This document shows, piece after piece, positions 1-13,526 of a stretch of DNA of 64,000 bases. Source of the DNA: Pocillopora verrucosa (Eukaryota; Cnidaria; Anthozoa; Scleractinia; Pocilloporidae); NCBI RefSeq assembly GCF_036669915.1, contig NC_089314.1:1674970-1738969 (forward strand), in the 5' to 3' direction. The notes under the pieces were generated by a model. That model was not told the origin of the DNA, did not search any database, and worked only from the letters and a program-made list of their open reading frames with translations. Both the position numbers and the translations under genes were made by a program. The first letter of the stretch is position 1. Each line of letters starts with the position of its first letter.

Positions 1-1108
1 TTTTCTGATCATGATCATTTCATTGCTTTGCGTCGCCAGATTAAGTGCCTCATGAATAAAAAAACAGGACCGACTTCGTATCCTGCTCAAGGGTATTTCA
101 GTGCATTTAAAGAGTGGGCCATTAGTTGAAGAAAAAAACGATTGACAACGTTTTTCAGGCTCCATGGGTAGGTGGAGAGAAGGCGACAGTGAGTATTATA
201 TAATTGTCCTGAAGGGACTGTCATGGTCACACAACTTTAAATCCTTAACATAATACATAACATTTTGTTGTTTAGTGGTATTGAGAATTTGCGTGCATAT
301 ATTGAAATGTAGAAGGCGCCGACGAGAGGTCATCAAGGTCTGTCCGATGAAATGTCTCAGCAAATAATTTAATCACTTGCAAAATCCAAACAGAGGGAAA
401 AAAACCGAAAAATTGAATAATCAATTATACAAAGATGACTATCTACTGTAGGCTTCGAATTCAAGTGCTAATACTAAGACTTACAGTCATTTTCAGATTT
501 AGCATATTTATTGGAACCCAAAAGGGGTGAAAGTTTGCAACTATAAAGTCTTTAGAATCTTTAATTTAAGATTTTCTTGCAGACTAACTTCCAGCTTGGT
601 CGTCTCCCCTTTGCTTTGGTTAACAAATTGTGTCATCATAAAAATTACATCAAAGATGTATTTTTCGACGAATTAGAAGCATGTATGAGTTTTGTAAAAC
701 GATGGCAGATTTTTCACCGCAGGCAACAGCTTCACGTCTCTTGGAATTCTCAAACGCGGTAAAAGGGAAATGTTTATTATAAAAAACAAATGGAGTTTTG
801 ACATACAAGTATCACTATAGTAAACTATTAAAAGTTGTGACCTGTATTTGAGTCTTAAATGAGTCCAAAACACTTCAGCGGTCCAACCGTTGGAACACTG
901 AGTATACATCCGGTAAAATTTTTTTCAAATACTTTAAATCACACATTATGAATTTCTCCATTTTTCTCACTACATTACAATCAAATTACCAATTCATTAC
1001 ATTTCTCTTGACTATCATGGACCTCCATTTTAATTCAGATCTAAGAGAGGGAGTACAATGTACAAGTAACATTATCAATGTTCAACATATAGTCTTGGTG
1101 ACTTCTCA
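1..1108. other. Gene-free repetitive DNA at the left edge
   Basis: No credible coding exon is visible. From about position 90 this stretch is similar, with small indels, to about 12190-13500, so it is the 3' flank of PAN-EGF-fibrinogen gene copy A and was duplicated together with that gene. The short open frames here occur as near-copies in both places and have no motif or exon signals, so I treat them as chance. Confidence 0.6.
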
Positions 1109-2766
1109 TTAGATAAGTCCATAACACACCAGTTTTCCAAGCGTGTGATATCCTTTTTCGTCACCATCACCAGTATCTCCAAACCTCATTTGAATCACGG
1201 GAAGCTTGGACTTGTTTGTTAGTAAACCGCTGTCCTCTCGCCAATTCCCATCGTTCTTATCGCAGTTGCAGCCGTAACTGGTGTCCGCGCACGTGTTATT
1301 CAAACCGCATGCACATTTAAAGGGAACAGAGTTGACTCCACCCCAGTACTTCATCTTCTCGTCATCACGTGATACCCACCAGCCGAACATGCTACCATTG
1401 AAAGGAGCACTGAATGATGATAGCACTCGTATTTATAAACTGCTCACAGTGAGAAGATGAAGCTGTTAAGCTTGCTAGCTGAATTAGACTGGTTTCATTA
1501 TAAGTAACATTACGCGAATAACTACCAGGTCATCATAACCCATTCCACCAGTGTTCTGTTTTCACTGTCGTGACTGACAACTGTCACTCCTATCCCGCCT
1601 TGTCAGTCATGTCACAGAAGACTTTAAATGGTTTCACTCCGCCCTCTCCATCAGGGTCGATGACATAAGAGCCATTTTTAGCCTCAGGATTGCAGTATTT
1701 GATGTCACTGCAAGTTCGATTCCCTGAAAAAAAAATAACAAAGCAACAAAGAACATAAGAAATTTAGAAGTAAAAGATTTCATTTATCTTAATATAAAGT
1801 GCCTGACATGAACACGAAATTTATTTTCTCTTACGGGAAATATACTTGGGGAATGTTTATCGGGGAAAAGAAGTACAATAGACCGATTTGAATGAATTCA
1901 TAGCCAAAAGTTGAAAAGAGGTAAACCATATACATACAAGAATAGTGGTTTATGACAGTATGTGACTCTTCCAGTTCTACCACATGCAACAGTAAAATAC
2001 TAAATTCAATACCTCCACGTTTGCAGCGTTTGCAGTGAGTTCCGCAAAATCCAGGCTTACATTCACAATGATAGGAGTTCCTTTCATATTCAGGAACACA
2101 GACACCTCCGTTCTTACAAGGAGCGCTTTCACATGGAGACTAGAAACAAAGTGAACATTCCTTGAATCATCCAGTTTGTATTTTAAGAAATACGAATAGT
2201 GTTAAGCACCAAATATATGAAGAGATCTTACCAACGGACTGCAGTGATGGAAGGTAGCATTTGCATGAACCTTTTCAGCCTCTCTGTACTTGTCTGTGGC
2301 CAATAACTCACACAGATAAAGACCTTTGGAGTCAGGATACACTGCTATGTTGAACGAATAGCACTTTGGTTCACCGACACAAAGGAAAGTGCAGTCCAAC
2401 TTATCTTCCACCATGGACGATGTAAGTTTCTCTTCCCATAAGAAATAGAAAGGGTCGCACTTGAATTTACCAAACGAAGCACGGCCTGTTGGATATCGAT
2501 AGAGAGCGCTGTTTTGCATGGCAAACATCAAGTTAAACAGTAAAGGAAAAGACACTAATGCCCCATTCACACCAAAGCTTAAACATTTTTAAAAGTTGAA
2601 CACGGTTTAATTTTTTTTTTCTTCATAGAAACTATTTAACCGAATATTTTTGACTTGAAGAGCACATTGGAAATGCAAGTTAGCAGCCTGGAAAATTTTT
2701 TCAGCATTCAATGAAAATCAAGTTAAACAGTAAAGGAAAAACACTAAAGAGAGGCAGGAGCAGCAT
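1109..2766 (-). pseudogene. PAN/apple-EGF-fibrinogen-like secreted protein, copy A, broken
   Basis: Three minus-strand exon regions are visible. A PAN/apple exon ends at 2232 with donor GTAAG. An EGF exon at 2013-2139 keeps the C-x4-C-x5-C-x8-C-x-C-x8-C layout. A terminal exon at 1109-1722 encodes a fibrinogen-like domain of the neurexin-IV/contactin-associated type, with the landmarks KPFKVFCDMTDK, WWVSRDDEKM, YWGG, CACGL and CNCDK. Products of this kind are extracellular adhesion or recognition proteins. The copy is damaged. The ATG of the signal peptide (2766) is cut off from the PAN sequence by a ~190-bp insertion and runs into a stop. The fibrinogen exon lacks one base near the DMTDK stretch (~1601) and has a further indel downstream. 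It may be a pseudogene, or the breaks may be assembly errors. Confidence 0.7.
2527..2746. repeat. ~190-bp insertion bounded by ~30-bp direct repeats in the signal-peptide exon of copy A
   Basis: The phrase atcaagttaaacagtaaagg and the ~10 bases after it occur at 2527-2557 and again at 2717-2746. Copies C and D have this phrase once, joining signal peptide to PAN sequence without interruption. Copy A therefore carries a ~190-bp gain that repeats the exon sequence at its edges, as an insertion with a long target duplication or a local duplication would leave. It destroys the reading frame. Confidence 0.7.
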
Positions 2767-5700
2767 GATAGTGGCCAGTGAACTTTTAACACCTGAATGC
2801 CTTGCGTCAGCTAACAGCAGCGATAAATAAAGAACAAAAAGAAAAAAAATATAATTATTCAGAGTGATAATTTTCTAGTATGGCATTTATTAAGGGTCAT
2901 GATATGGCAATTATCTAAGGAGGAGGAGCAGGTGAAACAGATGGGTTGAGTTGTGAAACACTGAGAGCGTTACAAAATTTAAAAGTATTATCTTGAACTG
3001 CCAAACGGTAAAAGACAAGGGACGCTGTAGCGTGGCGGAAGTTAGATATTTGTAGATAGTGATACGTGTGGTGAAATTTCCAAGTTCCGCTTTGTTTGAT
3101 CAACTGATGGAAAGTTTCCTGTCACATGACAGGTTCAGCGGTTGTGGTTCTTTACTTAATTTGTCATTTCCAAGTTTGTACGTGAGTCAGGCAAAACCTT
3201 ATATGTCAATTTGTCCGTTAACAAGAACTTTCTTGTTTCTTCTATGAATTAAATACTTAGTTAAATGTTCTGTGTACTGAAAAAATGTCACTCACTTGTG
3301 AAAAAAACCCATTTTCTCTTAACTGCCAGGCGGAAAAAGACAAAGGGGAAAAACGCAAAAGACATCGAAGAGTGGTGAACGTTTGATATCTAAAGCAGGT
3401 GATACTTTGAGCTTAAAGTATCACAGATGGAAAATTAGCGCTTTCATTCAAACTGAGATAGCCTAAAATTATGCGCCCTATTCCAGTAAAAGAATACATT
3501 TTCTTAAAACTTAATAAAGAGTGATTTGAGATATGCATTGAACAGAACGGGAGCTTATTCTCTCACGCCGCGACGCTTTACAAGATAAGTTTATAGGACG
3601 ACGCATTTTAATCAACACGTTTCTTTTATATCGGAACGTGATCTGCATATATTTTGAACTTGGAAAGGGTGTCCGGGATTTGTATTTTTACGATTCGTTA
3701 TTTTTGGATTATTATCTTTAAACTTGAAAGTAGCACTCTTGAGCAAAGTTTTCAATGTAGTCGCCATATCTCGAGAAATAAGGAAAAATCGAAAATCCGG
3801 GACACACTTTTGGGGTTCATTATAATTCTGACATTATCATCAAATTTCACGAAAATTGACTGAATACCAGCCAACAATAAACTTTCCAAAGATCAAAACT
3901 CAAGCCAAAGCACTTTGCCAGAGAAAACGACTTAAAATTTTTCGGGGCGTCGGAGTTTGTTTACATAAATGTATTTCCACTTCACGCTTGTGAAGGCTGT
4001 TATCCGATCACATTGAAGCAAGCTATTTGACGCTGTTTAGCCTGTCGGCGCGTTGATGCGTGCTGGGGGGCTGTTACAAAGCTGAGCGGGAATGGGAAAA
4101 TAACACGCGAAATTAAAAATAGGACTTTAATTTTGTTTTTTGACATTTTATGTCTATTATGCGGAATAGTAATTTTTAAGTGACGGCTGTCAATACACCC
4201 ACTTTAATCTCCCTAATCATTTTTTTTTTTTATGTTAAGTTTAAAGGAAAATTACCGTATACAATTCACTACATCGATCTAAATTCAAATCCACGAGAGC
4301 CAAGACTATCTCAGTATCGTGAAACTTGAGCTTATGTTTAAAATAATACTTCATTAACGTATATGAATGGAATAAACGTTTCACGTGAGAAACGTGTACG
4401 TCAGACAAAAGCCATCGTTCATAATAGTATTGAAATACGAAAGCCTCTTCGTAAAAAAGCTGGGTTATTTTGGTTGCTAGATTGGTCCATCTTAACTATT
4501 TGATCTCCTCACCCGTTTAGGAAAGTTTCGTTGTCTTGGAGTATGTTGATGTGTTTCACCTGTTTAACTTCCTGTCGCAATATCATCGCCCTTGCAAAAA
4601 CTATCGCACTTTATAAGTACACTTACCTCGCTTTTTAATAAAAAAAGTTGTCGCACTTTGTAATATAATCTTCGCTCTTTGAAATTACTGTCGCACCCCG
4701 GAATATTACTTTCGCTCTTATGAGTACCATTTGCAGTTTGTAATTAAAAAGCTGTCGCTTTATTCAAAGAACAGTCCAATGCATTTTGTTGTAACATAAG
4801 CTTTCGCACTTCGTATTAAAACTTGTAGAGCTTTCTAATTAAAGAGATGTTGCTCTGTGTAAGAACAGATCATGACATTTTGTTAATTATAAAATAAGCT
4901 TGAGAAGTTTCATTTTTTTCAATTTTCTTTATCGATGAAACCTTTCTGAGATTGTGGGCTCCTCCCATAAGAATTGTGTTCTGGATTTACTACAGTTTGA
5001 TACTTCCCGGAATTTCATTGATTGCATCATCGTGCCTCTTCTCGTCGATCTTGGAACGCTCACTTCTACTGGATTTACCACGGTTCTCATCTTCAATATT
5101 TGGGGGAAGGGGGAGGGGGTAGTCCAAACTTCGATGCAGAAAACAATTTTTTGTATTTGTTTTAGTTTTTACAAAGTACTGAATATCTCTACATGATAAG
5201 CTTTAGTTTCTTCAAGCTGAGTACTCATATGCGATCCTGTCGTTGAAAGAATTTTGCTTTTAGGCAAGTAGTTAAAAAATCCTGATGGTGGGGGAGCGGA
5301 ACCCCACACTCTCCCCTATATCCGACATCATAAGTGTAATGTGTACGTCATAAGTCCGTTCCACAGCTGATATCTCCAGTGAGATCATCAAAGTTTATAT
5401 GGCCCCGCTGACAGCACTGGCGTCAAGCAGTTTTACTCGTGCATGTTGATGACCAATAAATTCCTAGACCTCTATAGTCTTTCGCACCTTCGTCTCCAAA
5501 CATTCACCAGTACCTTGCCTGACGACCTTAGGAGTGAGGAAGAAACTGGTACTTAGAATTGACACTCTTATTATTAAAGGAAAAACACGAGAAGGCTGTC
5601 GAGGCAGGCGGCTATGTCGAGTATGTCGGCTGATAATGTCCACGACCGAGAAATTGTCCAAAAAATGAATCTTTGGCCAAGAAGCAAGGCTTTGAGGGTA

Positions 5701-7978
5701 AATTTGAAATTTTGAGGACAATCTCTCAGCCAAGGGCATTATCAGGCGACATGCCAGCAAGCTAGAAGGGGGGATATTTATTTTATAACCCTCTCATTAA
5801 TTTTTGTATCGTGCGTATAAAATAAAGTTTTGTTATCTTTTTTGTACTTTCTAGAGCAGCATTTGAGATCAGCCTTTAATTCCCAACACCTGTGGACTCT
5901 ACAAAATAAGTTCGTTTTTCTCCCTTTTCAAGTAATTAAGTCGAGAAAGTGAAACTGTTGGGCTTTTTACGTTGGCTTTCTTGCTTTTCGACGGAAATAA
6001 TCGGACAAATATTAACATGGGGTTATTGGCTGATAATTGTCCGTTGATTTTGTACCACGTCAAATAAAGTAGGTAACAGAGCTGCGCGAAAATGAATGGA
6101 CGGGTTTGATATTGCACATGTCGATAGAAAAGAACATTATAACCTTCTCTTACGAAAACAAGAAATGACATTCGTAATGTAGAATGTACAAATTCCCTTC
6201 GAGCATTGCAGCTCTGTGATCTGCACAGGGCGTGAGATATATACATTTTAACTACTGTGGCAGACAATAATTAACCAGAAACGGTAAAGGTTTGTTTAAA
6301 ATTCACTAGAAAATATTCATTAAAAAAGTTCACTTACTACTCTGTATTTGGGTAACATCATGCCGAGAACAAGAAGAGAAGAGAAAAGCTGGCTATTTTT
6401 GAGAAATAGCTCGCTTTTACCCTGAGACGACTGAGGCTTACGATGTTAAGTTCAGATGAATGAGCTTTTCGATATGTATAAGAAATCACGTGATCAAAAG
6501 TAGGCAAGTTTGTGACCTTCCACAATATAGAAAATATTAAAGTTCACACGGTAACCAGGTGGACAATCAGACATGGTTTGATGCTACTCTGGTTTACAGA
6601 TTGAATGAATGTAACCGAAGAAGTTACAATTCATAGACCCAACGTTTCGACACTCCTGCCTATATAGTGCCTTCAACAGGGATGATCTAAACGCTGCAAC
6701 AAGAGGTCCTTTTATATGATAACTAATAGCTTTTATGCAATACTCCTTGTGTTGGTTATTTGGAGAAGCTAGAAAACTGAGAAGTCTATGTCAAAATGAC
6801 TGATCACTGTGATCAAGATCATTAATTTGACTGCTGATAATATTTTGTCGGTACCAGCACTGTCCACTTAAACAAGTATTGTAACCTACACATTCAATAG
6901 CGCGAGGTTGCTTTATTTTGTTATCGTGCTAATGATATTTTTGCACACAATGAAGCTTAGTGGAGGACCCTGTTAAGAATGTTTAACATAAAAGTAAATT
7001 GACTCAAAAAACTCAAGAAGCTCGAGTAGCTGGAGGCACTCTCACGCATCTTTCTTGCTCCCAGCGTTAAATAATTCACTGACTTAGTTTCTATTGACTT
7101 TTACAAAAGGGGTTTTCAAACTGATTTTTAACGTCCAGCTTGACTTGCATTCTTAATCGTATAAACCAGGCCAGTCATCGATGAAAGAGGTCTTAATAGT
7201 TTTGGTTTAGAGTATAACAACTTGACCGATAAACTCTGAAGAGGAAGCTCTCGAGAGAAATCTGTCTTTACATGATAAACAATCAGGTAAGCAAATGTGG
7301 TACAACCATAACATTCCTCTTTAGGATTCTGATACGTTATTCAGGAATCATTGGAGCTTATGCGTGCAGCAGCAGTTATATATAGTAACTTATTTGTTGC
7401 GGTCTGTATTATTTCATTTCATTTTTTTGACAGTGATAGTGCCTCACCAACGGCTCAGTTAGAATGGGGCTTCGAATTATTCGTTGGCGCAGTGTACTTG
7501 AGTTGCTCACTTTAATCTAAGAGAATTTATATCAACGATGTCTAAGGCTTACGGGAAAAATCTCGAGGACCGAGTTGTTGAAAAGTACAATTGTCAGAAT
7601 GTTGGGAGACTAACAAGCAAACACACGAAGTTTTTCAATCGTCATATACTGTACAACAATTGTACAAAATCTGTAAGTGATTATCGGGTTTTTTTTTTCA
7701 ATTTCACGGTATTTGGACTACATGTTTATGTTTTCACAAATGCTCTTCATACCGTTAACAATCTCTCCGTCTCAAACTACAAGCAGCGAAAATGGCGCCT
7801 TCGGCGCCTAAAATTATGCTTAATATGCTAAAACACATGCGCCAAACATTTTAACCTTCCTACTGATATTTATCCATCCTGGAATTCCTTTCAGGCAGCG
7901 AACTATCATAACAAATAGCATGTTACTTTACAGCGCTATAACAGGCGAGTCTAAAAATAGCGGGTAGACAGTTACGAT
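2767..7978. other. Gene-free interval between copies A and B
   Basis: No exon with splice signals or a protein motif is seen over about 5.2 kb. The part up to ~5395 is duplicated at 16.8-19.5 kb and inverted at 19.7-22.1 kb. Around 5630-5765 lies a dispersed repeat related to 43676-43850. Open frames up to 122 codons exist but have no recognisable features. Confidence 0.6.
4566..4870. repeat. Degenerate minisatellite of TCGCACTTT / TTCGCTCTT units
   Basis: A unit of roughly 35-45 bp starting with variants of tgtcgcactttgtaatata or ttcgctctttgaaatta recurs about seven times with much divergence. The same array lies at about 18665-18950 and, inverted, at about 20020-20310, as part of the duplicated blocks. 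No coding role is suggested. Confidence 0.55.
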
Positions 7979-9490
7979 CTATATGAGTCCCAAACACTTC
8001 AACTTTCCAAGTGTGTGGTATCCCTGATCACTTTTTGTAGAGCCGGTATCTCCAAACCTCAGTTGCTTCACGGGAAGCCTGGACTTGTTGTTAGTAAGTA
8101 AACCACTGTCCTCTCGCCATTGTTGGTCAAGTTTGTCGCAGTTACATCCGTACTCAGGGTTTGCACATGTATGGTTCAAGCCGCATGCGCATTTGTAATC
8201 GATAGAATCCACTCCTCCCCAGTACTTCATCTCTTCTCCATCACGTGATACCACCAGCCGTAACCATCGCGAAAGAGCCTTGAGTGATAGCACTCGTACA
8301 TTATAAACTGCTCACAGTGAGAAGATGAAGCTGTTAGACTTGTCAGCTGAAGGAGACTGGTTCCCTGGTACGTGACATTGCACGAATAACTGCCGGGGTC
8401 CTGAAATCCATCCACCAGCGTTCTGTTTTCACTGTCGTGACTGACAACTGTCACTCCAACACCGTCTTTGTCAGCCATGTCACAGAAGACTTTAAAAGGT
8501 TTCTCTCCACCTTCTCCATCCTCAGGATCGATCGATGACGTAAGAGTCACTTGGAGTCCTAGGGTAGGAGTGTTTGATATCACTGCAGGTTCGATTTCCT
8601 GAAAAGTAAAAAGACACAGAGAAACGACTATTTCACAAAAGATTATCCCGTTCTTACGGGAAAAGAGAACTGATGACGCGAGAAGCCATTTAGAGATTGT
8701 ATATATTTCATCTTTCAAAAGTTTCATTTCCATGAAAAATGAAGAAAAACAAAAACGGCCGAAAGGTCGAACTTTCAATACCTTTCATATTGGAAACATG
8801 TTGCAGGACACTATAGATGTAGATGGAAGCAGTTGCACAAAGTTTTCAATGACATTTAGTTATAACTAAAGACGACAGTATGACTTCTACTTTAGAGTTT
8901 GTACCTCTCAGTTTGAAATGAATTTAATACCTCCACGTTTGCAGTGAGTTCCACTGAGTCCAGGCTGATAATCACAGTGATAGGAGTTCCTTTCATATTC
9001 AGGAACACAGACAGGCCACCGTTCTTACAAGGAGCGCTTTCACATGGAGACTAGAAACAAAGTAAACATTCCTTGAATCATCCAGTTTCTATTTTAAGAA
9101 ATACGAAGAGTGTTAAAGCACCAAATATATGAAGAGATCTTACCAACGGACTGCAGTGATGGAAGGTAGCATTTGCTTGAGCCTTTTCAGCCTCTCTGTA
9201 CTTGTCTGTGGCCAATAACTCGCACAGATAAAGACCTTTGGAGTCAGGATACACTGCTATGTTAAACGAATAGCACTTTGGTTCACCAACGCAAAGGAAA
9301 GTGCAGTCTAACTTATCTTCCACCATGGACGATGTAAGTTTCTCTCCGCCCATGACAAGTAGAAAGGGTCGCACTTGAATTTACCAAACGAAGCACGGCC
9401 TGTTGGATATCGATAGAGAGCGCTGTTTTGTGTGGCAAGCAACAATCCTAACAAAGAAGGAAAAAAACAACAAGAGTGACAAAAGCAGCA
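7979..9490 (-). pseudogene. PAN/apple-EGF-fibrinogen-like secreted protein, copy B, broken
   Basis: Exon layout is as in copy A. The signal peptide plus PAN exon is 9144-9490 (ATG at 9490, a run rich in L and F, then the motif VDKL/CTFLCVGEPKCYSF). The EGF exon is 8931-9050 and the terminal fibrinogen-like exon is 7979-8598, with KPFKVFCDMADKDG, CHSRLFRDGYGWW, YWGG and CACGLNHTC. There are several breaks. The signal peptide and the PAN region are in different frames. A second frame change lies near 9350. The EGF exon has a two-base gain, and the cysteine in its PGFCG stretch is serine. The fibrinogen exon lacks one G in the TGGTGGG run near 8258. So many changes make this the clearest pseudogene of the set. 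Confidence 0.7.
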
Positions 9491-12189
9491 TGACAGTGGC
9501 TGATGAACTCTCACCACCGGAATGAGTTGCTGTATGATACCGCAGACTTTACATTCAAATGAAAAATAGGTCCTTTATAATTGCCTGTCAGTAATTATGA
9601 ATTAAAAGCCACATCTATGAAGCAGGTGCCATGGGTGGGATAAACTTCTACTATAGGGGAAGTAAAGGTGGAACAGTAAGTTTTAAAAAGTCATCTTAAA
9701 TAAAACTCTCCTTGACAAACCTGCATATACTTTTTTAGATTTTTTTTTTTTTAACAAGAATTGCTTTCAAACTGTTGTTTTTTTTCCTATGGAGGAAACG
9801 ATGTCTATTAATACCTTCTTTACAACAGGTTTAAAAAGTTTTAAATATTCATATCAATATCTATTAACTCTGACAATGCTAATGATTTATTATATTGGTT
9901 TGAACTAATGTTTTTGTTAATTTTAAAGAGATTTTTGGTACTCTGCTCCCTACTCTACAACAAACTTGAAAATAAATTTCTAGTTACTCCTTCACATGTC
10001 CCTGTTAGCAGGTTTTCTGTAAGGAGTTATGTTTTGGCTCGCACCAGGCTAACAATATATGAAATAAATTGACACTGACTATAAATTGGCACCAACCACA
10101 AAAAGCTAAAGTTGTTTTCCCTTTTAGGGGGCGCGGTTGTTTATGTAATATTTTTATTATTTACTATGCCGAGACACTTTCCTCTTAGAAGGGTTTTTGT
10201 GAAAGAAAAAAAAGTTCTTTTCTAATTTTTAGTTTTTCTTTTTGGGCAAAATTAAAAACACCAAATATCAAACTAATTTTTCATTACCTCCAGTTAGACC
10301 GACGAATTCCTGATCATAGGCAGATACTGGGCAGATTTCCTCTTCGTGACTTAAAAGGAGCTTATCTAATTAATAAACAATAATCATTTTAAATTGGAAC
10401 AAGTTCAGCTAAAAGAAATTGAAGAAATTTATCTAAGTTATGTCTGTCTGACATCTCTTAAAAATGTTAGGAAATCCTCTACATGGATCGGAAAACGAGC
10501 GAGCCTCGATTATGTAATTTATTGCTAAAAATGTCAGTCGTTTCATCTCCGTATTAGCATTTTCAATGAAAACAATATACTGGTCTCAAATAAAACATTG
10601 CACAGTTACTCATTAAATATTTCTTGTAAAAAGTTCAGAAACAAATATCCAGTTAGAAAAACTCATATTTGCGAATATTGTTTATCGAACATGCTACAGC
10701 ATTAGCAAAGAATAACATTTGACCTAGGAGAAATGGTCAGAGTACTCGTTTAGGATTACTTTAGATGCAATTTCAACAAGGCCTGCAAAGCAGAGTTGAA
10801 TTACATTTGTTCTACATAACTAGATTGAAAAGAAAATAGTCTTCGACTTGTATCAGCCTGAGATGCAAAAAATGGTTTATTAGTGCACTATAATGACAAC
10901 AAACAACACGTTGTCGTCAGGAAATACATTATAGAGAGAACGAACGATGGGCGTTTTACCAGGGATAGTTATTTAGAACTGATGATAAACTTATCGTAAT
11001 CAACGGGAAAAAAAACTGGAATATTATCGTCACTGAAATGAACGTTTGCGGCCTGTATCCCAGAGATGCTAGTTCGCGGATAACAGGAATAAATAATCAA
11101 CGGTTATTAACCAAAGTGGAGGCGAATAATTGTTTACGTATGCCATATAGGGAACCAAAAAAAAATCATTTTATGTTTGTGAATATACCAAAAGATCGTC
11201 GGAAGATCTTTGCAGCCTCTGGTATCGTTTAATTACGTATAAACTTGTTTACGCGTCAAAATGCGGAATGCCTCCGGCTTGCAGAAGCACAATAAATTAA
11301 TTCATTCCACTGTTATACGATAAAGAAGTCATAACTTTGGCGAATATTCAGATATTTTGACACGTTATGTCTCATGTTTAGAAAAGTTGATGTAATGATG
11401 CTATATTTTTATGCGTTGCTTTTTATCTCTCATTCCGAATGCGCTTCATCTTTGAAATTAAGATGATCGAAAAGAGAAATTGCATAAACTTAAAACAAAA
11501 TATTTTTTTGTATCCGAACACCTAACTAAATATCATCGCCAAAAAATATATGGCTGGTTTAACCGAATACTTTCATAAATCAATAGTTTTAGAAATTTTG
11601 CTCAACAGTTTGTTGTAAAGTGATTTATTGAAACAAAACGTAGGCAGCTATATGCATAAATATATTTAAAATGACATATACTTTGTTGCTTCGTTATCAA
11701 TTAATATTCCAAATCCACTTTGATGGAAACTGGATAATTTTTTATATACGGAGGTAATTTAGAGTTACAAGACTTTTCAAAGAAAAGGTTTCTCAAAGTT
11801 AATGTTGAATAATAATAATAATAATAATAAATAATACGGAGATAATTTGAAAGTTACAAGACTTTTAAAGGTTAAAAGAAGGTCTCAATAAAGGGGTTAA
11901 TGTTGAAAGTTGATTTTTTTTTTCCCAATTTTGACTATTGATGGTTTATTATGTTTGCACCTATTCGGTCTTTTTCTGACAAAGTAAACTTAATTTTAAA
12001 GACCTCCAACGATTTACTAATTAAGATATGTGCAGAGAAATGCATGCAATTACGAAAATGGCGAAGACCCACATCACCCACCCACCCACCCCCACCCACC
12101 CTACTGATTCCCTAATGACCCCCCCTATTGAACCCTCCAAACTTCATCGGAAATGATCACAGAATAAACACATATCGAAGTAACTTAAA
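9491..12189. other. Gene-free AT-rich interval
   Basis: No exon, RNA gene or transposon protein is visible. It holds a short tandem duplication (about 11749-11810 repeated at 11836-11908), an (AAT)n microsatellite at 11809-11837 and an (ACCC)n tract at about 12072-12100. The 64-codon frame at 11038-11232 has no support beyond being open. Confidence 0.6.
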
Positions 12190-13526
12190 GGGTATTTCAG
12201 AGCATTCGAAGAGCGGGCCATTTAACAATTGGTTCATACGTCAGCGTGCGTTCATCGAGATATGAAGCACGCGGGAGTTTGGAGGCAAGAAAGATGCGTA
12301 AGAGTTGCTCAAGGCGCAACCGAGAGCAACTCTAGCTTCTTCAGTGCTCTCCAATCTTCCCAAGTGCTTCATATATTGATGAACGTACAGCTGACGTATG
12401 AACCAATTGTTTTATAATATTTTCAACCTGATGGAAAATTTTTTTCCTCGAGGGATTTGTTTGCTGACGTCATGAGTGTGCACAATAGGAATATGAAGCA
12501 CGCTCGCGCAATTGAATTTGAGTAGGCAAATTTACTAGCTATGTTATAATTCATATTACTCAAAAAATAAAAACAATTGAATGCATTTTCAAGCTCCATG
12601 GGTAGGGGGAGTGAAGGTGACAAAGATTATTAATTTAATTTGTCCTGAAGGTGACTGTAATGGTCACAAATATTTAAATCCCTAACACAATACATAACAT
12701 TTTATTGTTTAGTGTGGTATTGAGAATTCGCGAGCTTATATTGAAATGCCGAAAGTGCCAACGAGAGGTCATCGAGCTCGGTCTAATAAAATGTCTTAGC
12801 CAAATAATTTAATCACTTGCAAAATCAAAAACAGAGGGAAATAAAACCGAAATAAAGTTGCTTTTAAGAATAATCAGGCCATTACAACAAAGATGACTAT
12901 CTAATGTAGGCTTCGAATTCAAGTGCTAATATAAGACTTACAGTCATTTTCAAATTGAGCGTATTTATTGGATTCAAATAGGGGTGAAAGTTTGCAACTT
13001 GACGTCCTTAGAATCTTTTGTTTAAGATTTCCTTGGCAGATTAACTTCCAACTTGGTCGTCTCCCTTTTGCCTTGGTTAACAAATTGTGTCATCATCAAA
13101 TTACATCAAAGATATATTCCAACGAATTAGAAGCATGTATGAGTTTTGTAAAATGATGGCAGATTTTTCACCACAGGCAACAGCTTTCACGTCTCTTGGA
13201 ATTCTCAAACGCGCTTAAAGGGAAATGTTAATTAAAAAAATTAGTTTTGACACACAAGTATCACTATAGCAACTACTTAAAGTTAATGACCTGTATTTGA
13301 GTCTTAAATGAGTCCAAAACACTTGAGCAGTCTAACACTGAGTATGACATTCGGTAACAAGTTTTTGAAAATACTTTTAACTACACATTATGAATTTCTC
13401 CATTTTTCTACTACATTACAATCAAATTACCAATTCACTACATTTCTCTAAACTATCATGGACCTCCGTTTTATTCAGGTCTGATTAAGGGAATACAATG
13501 TTCAAGTTGTCTTTTAAATGTGAATT

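Larger units (their letters stand above)
90..5395. repeat. Segmental duplication, copy 1 (other copy about 12190-19483)
   Basis: The order of recognisable sequence from about 90 to 5395 recurs from about 12190 to 19483: 3' flank, fibrinogen exon, EGF exon, PAN exon, then a long non-coding tract ending at the phrase gatcatcaaagt (near 5390 and 19480). Copy 2 is longer mainly because the intron between EGF and fibrinogen exons holds about 1.8 kb of extra DNA (roughly 14.2-16.1 kb). The copies differ by substitutions and many small indels. Confidence 0.8.

Noticed and set aside
5464-6267. Frames of 98 and 122 codons on the minus strand
   Set aside because: The first lies in a dispersed repeat also found at 43.7 kb; the second has no motif or exon signals.
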